Part shown: positions 1-8,146 of the stretch, one piece after another
How the letters are laid out: every line of letters begins with the position of its first letter
Numbering within the stretch: position 1 is the first letter of the stretch
Assembly (NCBI RefSeq): GCF_017874735.1
Contig: NZ_JAGGLV010000002.1
Span: forward strand, 1-64,000
Direction of reading: 5' to 3'
Length of the DNA: 64,000 bases
DNA from: Paenibacillus silagei
GTDB taxonomy: Bacteria > Bacillota > Bacilli > Paenibacillales > Paenibacillaceae
Made by a program: the position numbers and the translations under genes
Notes under the pieces: model-generated
Database searches by the model: none
What the model was told of the DNA's origin: nothing
What the model saw: only the letters and a program-made list of their open reading frames with translations

Positions 1-95
1 GGAAACGGCATTGCCGTCCTTTTAAAGGACGATACCGTTTCAGCATGCCCTCCCCTGCCCGGCGGCCCCGGACGGGGGTTTTGGCGTGTCAGGCT
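1..95. repeat. 95-bp direct duplication, copy A, carrying an AAACGG/CCGTTT hairpin
   Basis: The first 95 bases are repeated exactly at 151-245. The copy starts with an imperfect hairpin (AAACGG...CGTCCTTT against AAAGGACG...CCGTTT, about 1-43) followed by a GC-rich hairpin ending in GTTTT that could terminate plus-strand transcription. The remainder of the unit is the last few bases of comM. The left end is cut by the window edge, so further copies may exist upstream. Confidence 0.9.
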
Positions 96-150
96 ACCCG
101 TGGTAACATCGAAGTTGAATTGAACGTGCTGTAAGAATAGCTTCACAAGT

Positions 151-245
151 GGAAACGGCATTGCCGTCCTTTTAAAGGACGATACCGTTTCAGCATGCCC
201 TCCCCTGCCCGGCGGCCCCGGACGGGGGTTTTGGCGTGTCAGGCT
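151..245. repeat. 95-bp direct duplication, copy B, overlapping the comM stop codon
   Basis: Identical to 1-95. Its right end (239-245) contains the comM stop codon and one preceding codon, so the duplicated unit is the 3' end of comM plus its downstream hairpins. The original is therefore most likely this copy, and the copy at 1-95 the duplicate. A 55-bp unique spacer (96-150) separates them. Confidence 0.9.
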
Positions 246-1930
246 TCTTCCTCCACCATGACCTGCCTGTCCAGATTGCGGTATTGGACCGCTTCGGCCA
301 GATGCGCAGCGCCAATCTCCTCCGCCGCTTCCAGATCGGCTATCGTGCGGGCCAGCTTAATAATCCGGTCATGCGCCCGCATGCTGAGCCCGAGACTCTC
401 GAGAATACTGTCCAGCAGCATCTCCTCTTCCGGCCGCAGCGCAGCATAACGGCGAAGCGCCGCCCCGGACAGCTCGCTGTTCCAGGAGATCGGCAGGATG
501 CTATACCGCTCCGCCTGAATCGCCTGAGCCCGCAGAACCTGAGAGCGCATCTGTGCCGTCGAGACCGGAGGTACACTCCTGTCGCCTTCTCTTGGATGCG
601 GCACATCAACCTGCATATCCATCCGGTCCAGCAGCGGGCCCGAGATTTTGCGCCGGTACTGGGCGATTTTGGCCGGACTGCAGCTGCACCGCTGATGCGT
701 GTTGCCACTACCAAGAAATCCGCACATGCAGGGATTCATGGAGCAAGCGAGCAAGAACTGGGCTGGGAAAGTGAAGGATGCCCGCGCCCGGCTAATGGTG
801 ACAACCCCATCCTCCAGCGGCTGGCGGAGCACTTCAAGCACAGTACGGGAGAACTCGGGCAGCTCGTCCAGGAAGAGAATACCGCGGTGTGCGAGACTAA
901 CCTCACCCGGCTTCGGAATCCCGCCCCCGCCGATCAATCCGGCTGCCGAGATGGTATGATGCGGTGAACGAAACGGGCGGTCACGCAGCAACCCGCTCCC
1001 TCCGTCCCTAAGCTTCCCGGCAGCACTGAATATCTTCATCACCTCAAGCGATTCTTGATCGTTAAGATCGGGAAGAATTCCGGGTAACCGCTTAATCAGC
1101 ATAGTCTTCCCCGTACCTGGAGGGCCGATCAGAATAATATTGTGCATTCCCGCTGCCGCAATCGTAAGGGCACGCTTCACATGATTCTGGCCGATAACAT
1201 CGATGTAATCTTCATTCATTGGCTGCTTCACCGCAAGCAGGGATGGAATATTCTCCGCTGGCTCAGAATGGTATCTCAAATGGTCCAGGGACAGCGCCAG
1301 AACGGGCGGACGCTTCCTGGAGGCCGCATCAGCGCTTACAGATACCGATACCGGAAACGGTAAATCAGCCTGCGGCAGATCAGGCCCGGCCACTTCGGAT
1401 TGTTCCACCAGATTCGGCGGAGGAAGCTGACCAGGCTGAGGCAGCTCCCGCAAATGCCCGGCAGTGTACACCTTCATTCCTGCGATCAACGCAGCTTCAG
1501 CCGCATTGCCGGGCGGTACCAGAACAGCATGAATCCCGGCTTGCCGCGCAGCCTGGGCCATGGATAATACCCCATTTACCGGCCGCAGACTTCCGTCGAG
1601 CGCAAGCTCACCAATCAGCAGCATCTGCCCGGCTTCCGGCATAACAAGCTGGCCGCTGGTCGTCAGTATCCCAAGGGCAATCGCCAGATCAAACGCCGTG
1701 CCCTCCTTGCGCAGGTCCGCCGGGGCCAGATTAATCGTCACCCGCTGTTGGGGATAGCTGTAACCGCAATTCTTGACGGCGGACCGTACTCGCTCCACCG
1801 CTTCCCTGACTGCCGAATCCGGCAGGCCGATAATATGGGTCTGCGGCAAGCCGTTAGCCAGATCCACCTCCACTCCGATCATTACACCTTCAATGCCATA
1901 CAGGCATGCGCTATGCATTTTTCCGTACAC
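239..1930 (-). CDS. comM: YifB/ComM-family Mg-chelatase-like AAA+ ATPase
   Basis: A ring ATPase of the YifB/ComM family; in competent Gram-negative bacteria ComM drives branch migration during natural transformation, while the role in Bacillales is less clear. The N-terminal third is the Lon-protease-like fold typical of the family. It is followed by the MgChlI-type AAA+ core with a Walker A motif (GPPGTGKT, about residue 267), a Walker B-like LFLDELPEF (about 350) and a C-terminal Mg-chelatase domain. The frame is open further upstream to 2017, but a GTG at 1930 preceded by AGAGGTG at 7-nt spacing leads directly into the family's usual N-terminus (YGKMHSACLYG), so I chose it; an ATG lies four codons later. 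The product is 563 residues, close to family length. It ends inside the duplicated 95-bp unit. Confidence 0.93.
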   Translation of the reverse strand: MYGKMHSACLYGIEGVMIGVEVDLANGLPQTHIIGLPDSAVREAVERVRSAVKNCGYSYPQQRVTINLAPADLRKEGTAFDLAIALGILTTSGQLVMPEAGQMLLIGELALDGSLRPVNGVLSMAQAARQAGIHAVLVPPGNAAEAALIAGMKVYTAGHLRELPQPGQLPPPNLVEQSEVAGPDLPQADLPFPVSVSVSADAASRKRPPVLALSLDHLRYHSEPAENIPSLLAVKQPMNEDYIDVIGQNHVKRALTIAAAGMHNIILIGPPGTGKTMLIKRLPGILPDLNDQESLEVMKIFSAAGKLRDGGSGLLRDRPFRSPHHTISAAGLIGGGGIPKPGEVSLAHRGILFLDELPEFSRTVLEVLRQPLEDGVVTISRARASFTFPAQFLLACSMNPCMCGFLGSGNTHQRCSCSPAKIAQYRRKISGPLLDRMDMQVDVPHPREGDRSVPPVSTAQMRSQVLRAQAIQAERYSILPISWNSELSGAALRRYAALRPEEEMLLDSILESLGLSMRAHDRIIKLARTIADLEAAEEIGAAHLAEAVQYRNLDRQVMVEEEA

Positions 1931-2140
1931 AAATAAGCACCTCTTCTCCAGAAATACACCCTTAGCGGGCGTTCGTTTCCAGGAAAAAAGGTGCTTCCTC
2001 TTTTTCCGTAAGCTCAATTACACTCAGTATAACTAAAACCCTACACAACATGCAAGGTTATTGCGCATATAGTGCTGCACAAAAATCAGCTTTTAATCGT
2101 CTTGCATAAATATGCAACTATGACCAAAGAATCATTTTAT

Positions 2141-2650
2141 TCAGCCTTCTTCGCTGGCTACCACCGAATCCCTTATCTGTTCAAAGGACAGCGGGGTGTA
2201 ATTCCAGTGCTCCACACAAATATTAAAGTGATGATTGCCCTCATATTTCTGTCCATGAATATGACCATGCACATTCACGTAAGGCATATGCTTGTTCATA
2301 TACATCGGCTCATGCGAGAGCAGAAAAAACTCCTTGTATATCAGCGGATACTCACTGACCTCATCAAATCCGGCTTCCAGCCACCAGCCTCGTCCGCGTC
2401 CACGGTCATGATTGCCAAGAATCAGTATTTTGTACCCGTTCAGGGCAGACACAATGCTACGGGTATCCTCTTGATTCCTGAAAGAAAAGTCACCCAGATG
2501 AAAAATCGTGTCCTCCTCTCTTACGACTGCATTCCAGTTCGCAACCATCACCTTGTCCATCTCTTCCGCACTGGCAAAAGGCCGCGATTCAAAATCAATG
2601 ATCAGCTTGTGGCCAAAATGATGATCTGAGGTAAAAAATACGTTGGACAA
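2141..2650 (-). CDS. Calcineurin-like metallophosphoesterase
   Basis: A small (169 aa) cytosolic phosphoesterase with a dinuclear metal site. Visible signatures are DHHFGH (9-14), HLGD (51-54), GNHD (79-82), SHEP (112-115) and VHGHIHG (127-133), which together supply the full set of metal ligands expected of the calcineurin superfamily. The start is a TTG with GGGGAG five nucleotides upstream. It lies between the zinc-ribbon gene and comM on the same strand. The substrate cannot be inferred; related single-domain proteins act on phosphodiesters or nucleotides. Confidence 0.85.
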   Translation of the reverse strand: MSNVFFTSDHHFGHKLIIDFESRPFASAEEMDKVMVANWNAVVREEDTIFHLGDFSFRNQEDTRSIVSALNGYKILILGNHDRGRGRGWWLEAGFDEVSEYPLIYKEFFLLSHEPMYMNKHMPYVNVHGHIHGQKYEGNHHFNICVEHWNYTPLSFEQIRDSVVASEEG

Positions 2651-2684
2651 GATCGCTCCCCGCTTTCGCTAAGTGCTGGATTGC

Positions 2685-3098
2685 TTATTCATTCCACTTC
2701 CGTTTGGCTCCGCGCCGGTTCACATCCATTTGTATTAATTCCGCCACCGGCGGAGCTTCCTCGTGTTCGATCAGCCATTTGCGCATTTCCTTAATGGCCT
2801 CCACTTGCCCGTTACCCTTGTCACGCCAGGTCAGCAGCTCAATCACATTGATGACCAGTGACAAGAGGCTGCTATTGCTGTCTTGGGTTTTCTCAGCACG
2901 CATCTTGTGGAATAACGCTTCATTCTCCCAGTCAATCAATATCTCTTCCGCTATTGCAGGCCGCATAACGGTAAATGTCTTATTACAATTACTGCAGCAT
3001 ACAACGGATAAGGGCTCTGCGCCAAGTTCCGCTACTATATTATGCTCACAATTTTGGCAAGTAAAGCTTACCTGTATATTCATTGATTGATTCCTCAT
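2685..3098 (-). CDS. Hypothetical protein with an N-terminal CxxC...CxxC zinc ribbon
   Basis: I do not recognise this family. From the chosen start (ATG at 3098, with GAGGAGG eight nucleotides upstream) the product is 137 aa. Near the N-terminus two cysteine pairs (CQNC and CSNC, about 20 residues apart) form a probable zinc ribbon. The rest is charged and predicted helical, ending in a very basic tail (NRRGAKRKW). There is no signal peptide or membrane segment. It precedes the phosphoesterase gene by about 35 bp and may be cotranscribed with it. Confidence 0.7.
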   Translation of the reverse strand: MRNQSMNIQVSFTCQNCEHNIVAELGAEPLSVVCCSNCNKTFTVMRPAIAEEILIDWENEALFHKMRAEKTQDSNSSLLSLVINVIELLTWRDKGNGQVEAIKEMRKWLIEHEEAPPVAELIQMDVNRRGAKRKWNE

Positions 3099-3234
3099 TC
3101 CGGCAGCCCTCCTCATGGTGGCATTAAAAGTTACACTAATGTTTACCCACTTCTTTTGAGAAATGACCCATGAAGTCCGGCATCTGTCAAGGATAATTGT
3201 TAAATTTTACACGGTTTTTGCAAAACAGAGACAG

Positions 3235-3621
3235 CTAAAAGACTTCCCGGAGATGCCGCAGGGAGGCGATGCTTAAATCCGGCTGAAGCTGTACAGCAAT
3301 CACATCGAAAGCAATTGCAGCCGGCTGCAGTCCCTGCATGTGCAGGTAGACCCGGGCTGTCTCTCTCACCTGACGGATTTTGCGTGCATCGACCGATTCC
3401 TCCGCAGTGCCCTGCACGGCTGAGCCGCTCCGGCTGCGCACCTCAATGAAGACCAGAACGCCTTCATACTCCGCGATAATATCCAGCTCTCCGCTACGGC
3501 AGCGCCAGTTATAATCCCGGATGAGGTAGCCCCGCGAAGTCAGATACATCCGGGCCGCCTGCTCGGCAGCAGCGCCTTTCTCCTGACGGGTGTAGGTTCT
3601 GCCGTCTCCGTTATGGCTCAC
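3235..3621 (-). CDS. yraN: YraN/UPF0102 family putative endonuclease
   Basis: Small (128 aa) protein of the YraN family, which adopts a restriction-endonuclease-like (Holliday-junction resolvase) fold. The conserved core is visible: an N-terminal KGAAAEQAA helix, WRCRSGELDII (the catalytic E-D region) and VFIEVRSRSG carrying the PD-(D/E)xK-like E-V-R variant. The start is GTG at 3621, overlapping the ylqH stop by four nucleotides (GTGA), so translation is probably coupled. In Bacillales yraN commonly follows rnhB-ylqG-ylqH, as here. Confidence 0.93.
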   Translation of the reverse strand: MSHNGDGRTYTRQEKGAAAEQAARMYLTSRGYLIRDYNWRCRSGELDIIAEYEGVLVFIEVRSRSGSAVQGTAEESVDARKIRQVRETARVYLHMQGLQPAAIAFDVIAVQLQPDLSIASLRHLREVF

Positions 3622-3920
3622 TTCTGTCTCCGTTCACCAGCTGTCCGGTCACTCTGGTATACATAGCTGAGAATCTCTGCCACCAGCTGATAGAGCTGAG
3701 GCGGAATCTGCTGGTCCAGATCGAGCTTCGACAGCACCTCTACCAGCGCCGCATCCTCCTGCACCGCTACTCCGTTTTCCTTTGCCTTTTGCAGGATGAT
3801 GTCCGCTACCGAGCCTTGCCCCTTAGCGACAACCACTGGCGCATCGCTCTGGCCCGGAATATATTTGAGCGCCACTGCCTTCTTGAGATTCTGCGGAACC
3901 TTCTGCTCAGACTCACTCAT
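3618..3920 (-). CDS. ylqH: FlhB C-terminal-domain-like protein (YlqH family)
   Basis: A 100-aa stand-alone version of the cytoplasmic domain of FlhB/EscU, the type III export substrate-specificity switch. The conserved stretch VALKY...APVVVAKGQG and the following ADIILQKAKENGVAV and LVEVLSKLDL segments align with FlhB-CC. The NPTH autocleavage motif of true FlhB is absent and there is no membrane domain, so it cannot be a complete export switch. It starts at 3920 with a four-base ATGA overlap with the upstream ylqG stop and overlaps yraN by four bases downstream, indicating a tightly coupled ylqG-ylqH-yraN unit. Confidence 0.9.
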   Translation of the reverse strand: MSESEQKVPQNLKKAVALKYIPGQSDAPVVVAKGQGSVADIILQKAKENGVAVQEDAALVEVLSKLDLDQQIPPQLYQLVAEILSYVYQSDRTAGERRQK

Positions 3921-6040
3921 ATGCGGTAATCTACTCCTTTGTACTCCTGCGGAGCATAATCGGACGGCTTCACCGCAGCAGCGGCCACGCTCCGTTCCGG
4001 CAATGCTTCCGTACGCAGGCTGGACAATTGATAGCCTATGCCTTCGACCGCTGCCTTCATCTCCTCGCGGCGGCCCTCCAGCAGCTCCAGTACCCAAGGT
4101 TCATCGTTATGCAGCTTCAGGCTGACGATGCGGTCGACCACCTGCACATCGACCATCGTCTGGCCGAGCTGCTTCATGTCCAGATCGAACCACAAGCGGC
4201 AATTCGCCGCGTCGAGCTCCCCTTTGCTGCCACGCCGCGACTGGATCTGGACAGAGGCCGTCTCCCGGCCATCCGGACCCTGCAGCGGCAGGAACATCGT
4301 CACCTGCGCGAACGGTGCGGTGCGGTCTGTATTCAGCAGCAGCTGCTGGCCTGTAAGCTGCTGCACCAGCTGGCCCGCGGCTTCCTTCACCGCGGGCGGG
4401 GCCTCGCTGCTGCCCAGTACCTGCAGCAGCACGCCCTTGAGCGTACCGGCGGCATCTTCTGCGCCGCCGGACGCTGCCTGCGCGGTGTGCGCCCCGCCGC
4501 CGCGCAGGATCTGCTGCTCGTGCTCCGCACCGAGCAGCTTCAAGATCCGCCCCACCCAGGGGTCTGTCCCCTGGGTGGCGGCGGGTCCCCCCTGCGGCGG
4601 CGCAGCCGCAGGGGTTGCACTGCCGCCCGCCGCGCCGGAGGCGGGCGGCGCTTCGGCGAGCTGCGGCAGAGTGCCGCGCAGCTCGGAGAGCACGCCCTGC
4701 AGCTTCGCGAGCAGGGCCGGCCCCGCAGCGCTCTGCGCCTGCGCGGCAACGCCCGCGCCCTCACGCACTCCAGCTGCAATTCCCGCACCTTCACGCGTTC
4801 CTGCCGCGTTCCCCGCGCTTTCTCGCACTCCAGCTGCGTTCCCCGCACCTTCACGCGTTCCTGCCGCGTTCCCCGCTCTTTCTCGCACTCCAGCTGCGTC
4901 CCCCGCACCTTCACGCGCTCCAGCCGCGTTCCCTGCGCTTTCTCGCACTCCAGCCACGTTCCCCGCTCCTTCACGCGCTCCGGCTCCACTTCCCGCGCCT
5001 TCGCTACGCACTCCAGCCGCATTTCCCGCACCCTCATGCGCTCCCGCTGTGTTCCCCACACCTTCTCGCGTTCCAGCTGCGTTCCCCGCACCCTCACGCG
5101 CTCCTGCTGCGATCCCCGCTCCTTCGCCGCGCGTTCCCGCTACAGCACCCGATCCAGCCGTATTCCCAGAACCTTCTCGCGCTCCAACCGCATTCCCGCT
5201 TCCTGCCGGCTCCGCATCTCCCGTCGGTACTAACGCAGCTTGTCCATTGGCACTGCCAGCAGCCTGCGAAGTCCCCGCATTAGCGGTTACTCCTGCCTGA
5301 GTAGTCACCCCGGCAGCTCCTCCCGGAAGAGCACCGGCTGCTGGAGTATTACCAGCCAGGCCGGCATTGGCTCCGCCTGCCAGCAGCCCACCCGCAGGTC
5401 TGCTATTCCCCGCAGCTTGACCTGATCCGTCGCCGTCTCCCCCTTGCTGCACCCAGACGTTCAGCGCAGTCTCCAGCTTCGCCAGCAGATCATGCAGCTT
5501 CGGTCCGAATACAGCCTGCTGCAGCCCCTTCACCGTCTCAGCCGTTACAGGCAAACCTCGCTTCACTGAGATTACAGCCGCCTCCAGCCACTCTGAGGCA
5601 GGGACACCGGGAGGTTTGGCGTTCATGACTGCGTCCAGCTTCGCTGCAGTCTCCTTGGTGAAGGCCAGCCCTCCGGCCTGCATCGCTTGAACAATCTCCC
5701 GTCCCGCCTTGGAATTGGCAAGTCCAAGCGACTCCAGTGCCTCGCCCATACTCTGCGGCGAGACCATAGCCGCCTCCCCCAGAGAGACCGGCTTAAGCAC
5801 CGGCAATCCGCCTTCTCCTGGTGCACCCACCTGCAGGTTCAGCGTCTGACCGGCTGCCAGCGGTGTTTCCAGTTCAGCCCGTACAGGCGTTCCCTGAATC
5901 TGCACCACAGCTTCTTTTCCGGAATCGGATACGCTTAGCACAACGCCGCGAACAACCTGACCTTCCTTAAGCTCTACAGATTTGGCCTCCCCCGCCTTGC
6001 TGTCGCCAAGCAAACCGCGAACCAGTGATCCGATGTTCAT
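3917..6040 (-). CDS. ylqG: FliK-like flagellar hook-length-control-type protein with decapeptide repeats (YlqG position)
   Basis: A 707-aa protein in the syntenic position of B. subtilis ylqG, next to the FlhB-like ylqH. It has an N-terminal beta-rich segment (about 20-75), a helical region to about 200, a long Gly/Ala-rich low-complexity zone (about 205-480), and a C-terminal domain resembling Flg_hook of FliK (about 555-690, VTMFLPLQGP through LWFDLDMKQLG to LEGRREEMKAAVEGIG). Within the low-complexity zone, residues about 280-435 are imperfect copies of a ten-residue unit (REGAGNAAGV/T), encoded by a 30-bp tandem repeat. The start is ATG at 6040 with GGGAGG upstream. The pairing of a FliK-like and an FlhB-like protein mirrors the ruler/switch pair of type III secretion, but the function here is unknown. 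Confidence 0.85.
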   Translation of the reverse strand: MNIGSLVRGLLGDSKAGEAKSVELKEGQVVRGVVLSVSDSGKEAVVQIQGTPVRAELETPLAAGQTLNLQVGAPGEGGLPVLKPVSLGEAAMVSPQSMGEALESLGLANSKAGREIVQAMQAGGLAFTKETAAKLDAVMNAKPPGVPASEWLEAAVISVKRGLPVTAETVKGLQQAVFGPKLHDLLAKLETALNVWVQQGGDGDGSGQAAGNSRPAGGLLAGGANAGLAGNTPAAGALPGGAAGVTTQAGVTANAGTSQAAGSANGQAALVPTGDAEPAGSGNAVGAREGSGNTAGSGAVAGTRGEGAGIAAGAREGAGNAAGTREGVGNTAGAHEGAGNAAGVRSEGAGSGAGAREGAGNVAGVRESAGNAAGAREGAGDAAGVRERAGNAAGTREGAGNAAGVRESAGNAAGTREGAGIAAGVREGAGVAAQAQSAAGPALLAKLQGVLSELRGTLPQLAEAPPASGAAGGSATPAAAPPQGGPAATQGTDPWVGRILKLLGAEHEQQILRGGGAHTAQAASGGAEDAAGTLKGVLLQVLGSSEAPPAVKEAAGQLVQQLTGQQLLLNTDRTAPFAQVTMFLPLQGPDGRETASVQIQSRRGSKGELDAANCRLWFDLDMKQLGQTMVDVQVVDRIVSLKLHNDEPWVLELLEGRREEMKAAVEGIGYQLSSLRTEALPERSVAAAAVKPSDYAPQEYKGVDYRI
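4745..5195. repeat. 30-bp tandem repeat region inside ylqG
   Basis: About fifteen degenerate copies of a 30-bp unit are read in frame as R-E-G-A-G-N-A-A-G-V/T. Unit boundaries keep the reading frame, so copy-number change alters protein length without a frameshift. The strong compositional bias opens long shadow frames on the plus strand (4028-5300). Confidence 0.88.
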
Positions 6041-6115
6041 GTTGTCCGCCTCCCTTCTTTCTATTTATATCGGTATTTCGCCTTCATTTGTGATTATCGG
6101 GATGATACGCCAAGT

Positions 6116-6158
6116 GGAAACTGCTATGCCATCCTTTTAGAGGACGGCACCGTTTCAG
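6116..6158. repeat. Dispersed AAACGG/CCGTTT hairpin element
   Basis: Sits between rnhB and ylqG. The arms GAAACTGC...CATCCTTTT and AGAGGACGGCACCGTTTC are an imperfect inverted repeat closely related to the hairpins at 1-43 and 151-193, including the CAAGTGGAAAC left flank shared with the copy at 151. There is no poly-T tract, so it is not a typical terminator. Confidence 0.8.
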
Positions 6159-6191
6159 CGAGAAATAGAAGGATAATGTAGACGTGAAACC

Positions 6192-6209
6192 ATACATTCT
6201 TATATTTTT
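6192..6209. repeat. AT-rich dispersed 18-mer (variant copy)
   Basis: Reads ATACATTCTTATATTTTT, a variant of the TATAAATTCTTATATTTT found at 14240-14257 and 20356-20373. Like the third copy it is preceded by GTGAAAC. It overlaps the rnhB stop codon. Confidence 0.6.
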
Positions 6210-6840
6210 AGAATAAAGACAACTGTTCCTGCTCGGCAAGAATATTGCCAATGAAGCTGCGCCGGTGCATCGGAGTTACACCCAGTGCCTTGATCTGTTC
6301 GCGGTGCAGCTTGGTAGCATATCCTTTATGTACTTTGATCCCGTAATCCGGGTATAATTCCTCCCACAAGCCCTCACAGAGCCGGTCACGTGTCACCTTG
6401 GCTACAATGGAGGCGGCAGCAATCGACTGGCTGTTGGCATCCCCTTTAATGATGGCACGCTGCGGCAAGGGCAGGTCCACCTTCTCCGCATCAATCAGCA
6501 TATAGTCCGGCTGCTGGCTTAATCCCTCTACCGCCAGGCGCATCGCCAGACGCGAAGCCTGCTTAATATTGATTTCATCGATCACCGCCGCCTCCACATG
6601 CCCTAAGCTTACCGCTAGCGCCTGCTCAATAATGGTCTCATACAGAGCTTCCCGCTTTTTGGCCGTCAGCTTCTTGGAGTCATCCACACCCTCAATAATC
6701 AGCCCAGCCGGCAAAATTACCGCTGCGGCCACCACATCTCCGAACAAACAGCCCCGCCCCACTTCATCCACACCTGCGATGTGAAGGAAGGATTGTTCCC
6801 AGCCTTCTTTTTCATACCCAAGCATATCGATCTCACTCAC
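6208..6840 (-). CDS. rnhB: Ribonuclease HII
   Basis: RNase HII removes ribonucleotides embedded in DNA and RNA primers. The 210-aa product has the family's catalytic acidic residues: D25-E26 in AGVDEVGRG, D53/D54 in GVDDSKKL and D117 in MLIDAEKV, plus the downstream ANSQSIAAASIVAKVTRDR helix. The start is GTG at 6840 behind GGAG. In the conserved order rnhB follows rbgA, but here a terminator (7189-7221) and a 400-bp spacer separate them, so it probably has its own promoter. Confidence 0.97.
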   Translation of the reverse strand: MSEIDMLGYEKEGWEQSFLHIAGVDEVGRGCLFGDVVAAAVILPAGLIIEGVDDSKKLTAKKREALYETIIEQALAVSLGHVEAAVIDEINIKQASRLAMRLAVEGLSQQPDYMLIDAEKVDLPLPQRAIIKGDANSQSIAAASIVAKVTRDRLCEGLWEELYPDYGIKVHKGYATKLHREQIKALGVTPMHRRSFIGNILAEQEQLSLF

Positions 6841-7244
6841 TGTCTCTCCACCTGCCCATTAAAATTAAAGTAAGCCACATCTATGATCTTCCTACGAATA
6901 TATGACAGAATTCGAATCCCATAAGAACTTCGAACTTGCACTCATTTCCATCCAATCCCAGTCTCAGAATCTTAAAATTCTGCACTGAATACAACAATCC
7001 CTTCATTAATACTGCGCAAATCCAAAAAAGTTGTATGAATAACAGCATTTCTCTTCCCTCAAGCTGCCCAAACGAGGACATTCCTGCATTTCATACAACA
7101 CTTTTGCTACTCCGCCCCTTATCAATAGAGAAGAGTTGCTATTCTTACAACATTGCTTCGCACACCGCCCTATTCCCCATCTACACGCAAAAAAAGAACC
7201 ACCCCACATTCACGGATGGCTCTTCCATTCCACATTACATTCTA
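6841..7244. other. 404-bp intergenic spacer between rbgA and rnhB
   Basis: AT-rich compared with its neighbours and without a convincing gene. It holds the rbgA terminator (7189-7221) and a 10-bp inverted repeat, GTTGTATGAA at 7030-7039 and TTCATACAAC at 7090-7099, separated by 50 bp. Short frames here lack ribosome binding sites and recognisable protein features. Confidence 0.6.
7189..7221 (-). terminator. Rho-independent terminator after rbgA
   Basis: On the minus strand GAGCCATC pairs with GGTGGTTC across a 10-nt loop and is followed by seven T residues. It lies about 25 bp past the rbgA stop. Confidence 0.85.
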
Positions 7245-8108
7245 CTATTCAGGTGTCTCCAGCGTGAAACGTCCAAGCTTCCCTGCACGAAGCTCATGCA
7301 GCAGCGCGCGTGAAGCCTTCTCCAGATCTACTCGGCCACCGCTCATCAGACAACCGCGCTTACGCCCGACTGCTTCCATAACAGCCACGATTTCGTCCGG
7401 GTTCTCTAAGTCCTCCGGCAGCTTACTGATATCGAAGCGTTCCTGAAACCGGCTTCCGTAATCCTTCACCAGATACTTCACCGCATAATAAGCGATATCC
7501 TCAATATTCAGGATCTCTTCCTTAATGGCCCCGGTTACTGCCAGCTTATAGCCTACCGTCTGGTCCTCGAATTTCGGCCAGAGAATCCCTGGCGTATCCA
7601 GCAGTTCCAGACTGCCGCCGGTTTTAATCCATTGCTGACCCTTGGTAACCCCCGGACGGTCACCGGTAATCGCAATATTTTTTCCAGCCATCCGGTTAAT
7701 GAGAGTCGATTTGCCTACGTTGGGAATGCCCACAATCAGTGCCCGCATCGCACGCGGATTCATGCCCTTGGCAATTTGCCGGTCGATCTTGTCCTTCAGC
7801 AGCAGCTTCACCTGCTCCGGAATTTCTTTGATCCCGGTGCCAGTAGAAGCATCTACCGGATAGGCAACATGACCCTGCGCCTTGAAGTAAGCCAGCCACT
7901 TGCGTGTAGCTTCCGGATCGGCCAGATCCGCTTTGTTCAGAATAATCAGCCTTGGCTTGTCCCGCAAAATATCGTCAATCATCGGATTGCGGCTCGAGAT
8001 CGGCAGACGGGAATCAAGCAGTTCTATTGCAACATCAATTAGCTTCAGCTTATCCTCGATTTGCCGTCTAGCCCTCGTCATATGACCAGGAAACCATTGA
8101 ATGGCCAA
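7245..8108 (-). CDS. rbgA: Ribosome biogenesis GTPase RbgA (YlqF)
   Basis: Essential late-assembly factor of the 50S subunit. The GTPase motifs are in the circularly permuted order typical of the YlqF/YawG family: G4 NKAD (about 58-61), G1 GIPNVGKST (about 127-135), and G3 DTPG (about 171-174). The N-terminal [12 protein letters not shown] signature is present. The frame opens at a GTG at 8117, but that GTG is part of the GGAGGTG ribosome binding site; a TTG at 8108, seven nucleotides after the site, gives a 287-aa protein of normal length. It follows lepB closely. Confidence 0.96.
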   Translation of the reverse strand: MAIQWFPGHMTRARRQIEDKLKLIDVAIELLDSRLPISSRNPMIDDILRDKPRLIILNKADLADPEATRKWLAYFKAQGHVAYPVDASTGTGIKEIPEQVKLLLKDKIDRQIAKGMNPRAMRALIVGIPNVGKSTLINRMAGKNIAITGDRPGVTKGQQWIKTGGSLELLDTPGILWPKFEDQTVGYKLAVTGAIKEEILNIEDIAYYAVKYLVKDYGSRFQERFDISKLPEDLENPDEIVAVMEAVGRKRGCLMSGGRVDLEKASRALLHELRAGKLGRFTLETPE

Positions 8109-8146
8109 TGCCGTCACCTCCTTTGACTTCTGTCAGCTTAAAATAA

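Noticed and set aside
236..967. Plus-strand frame opposite comM
   Set aside because: Antisense shadow of a well-conserved gene, with atypical composition and no start signal.
4028..5300. Two long plus-strand reading frames (about 400 aa each) opposite ylqG
   Set aside because: They are low-complexity Ser/Pro/Arg/His-rich translations of the antisense of the ylqG repeat zone, without ribosome binding sites; ylqG itself has domain matches and coupled neighbours.
7006..7313. Short frames in the rbgA-rnhB spacer on both strands
   Set aside because: They overlap a terminator, lack ribosome binding sites and have no protein-like features.
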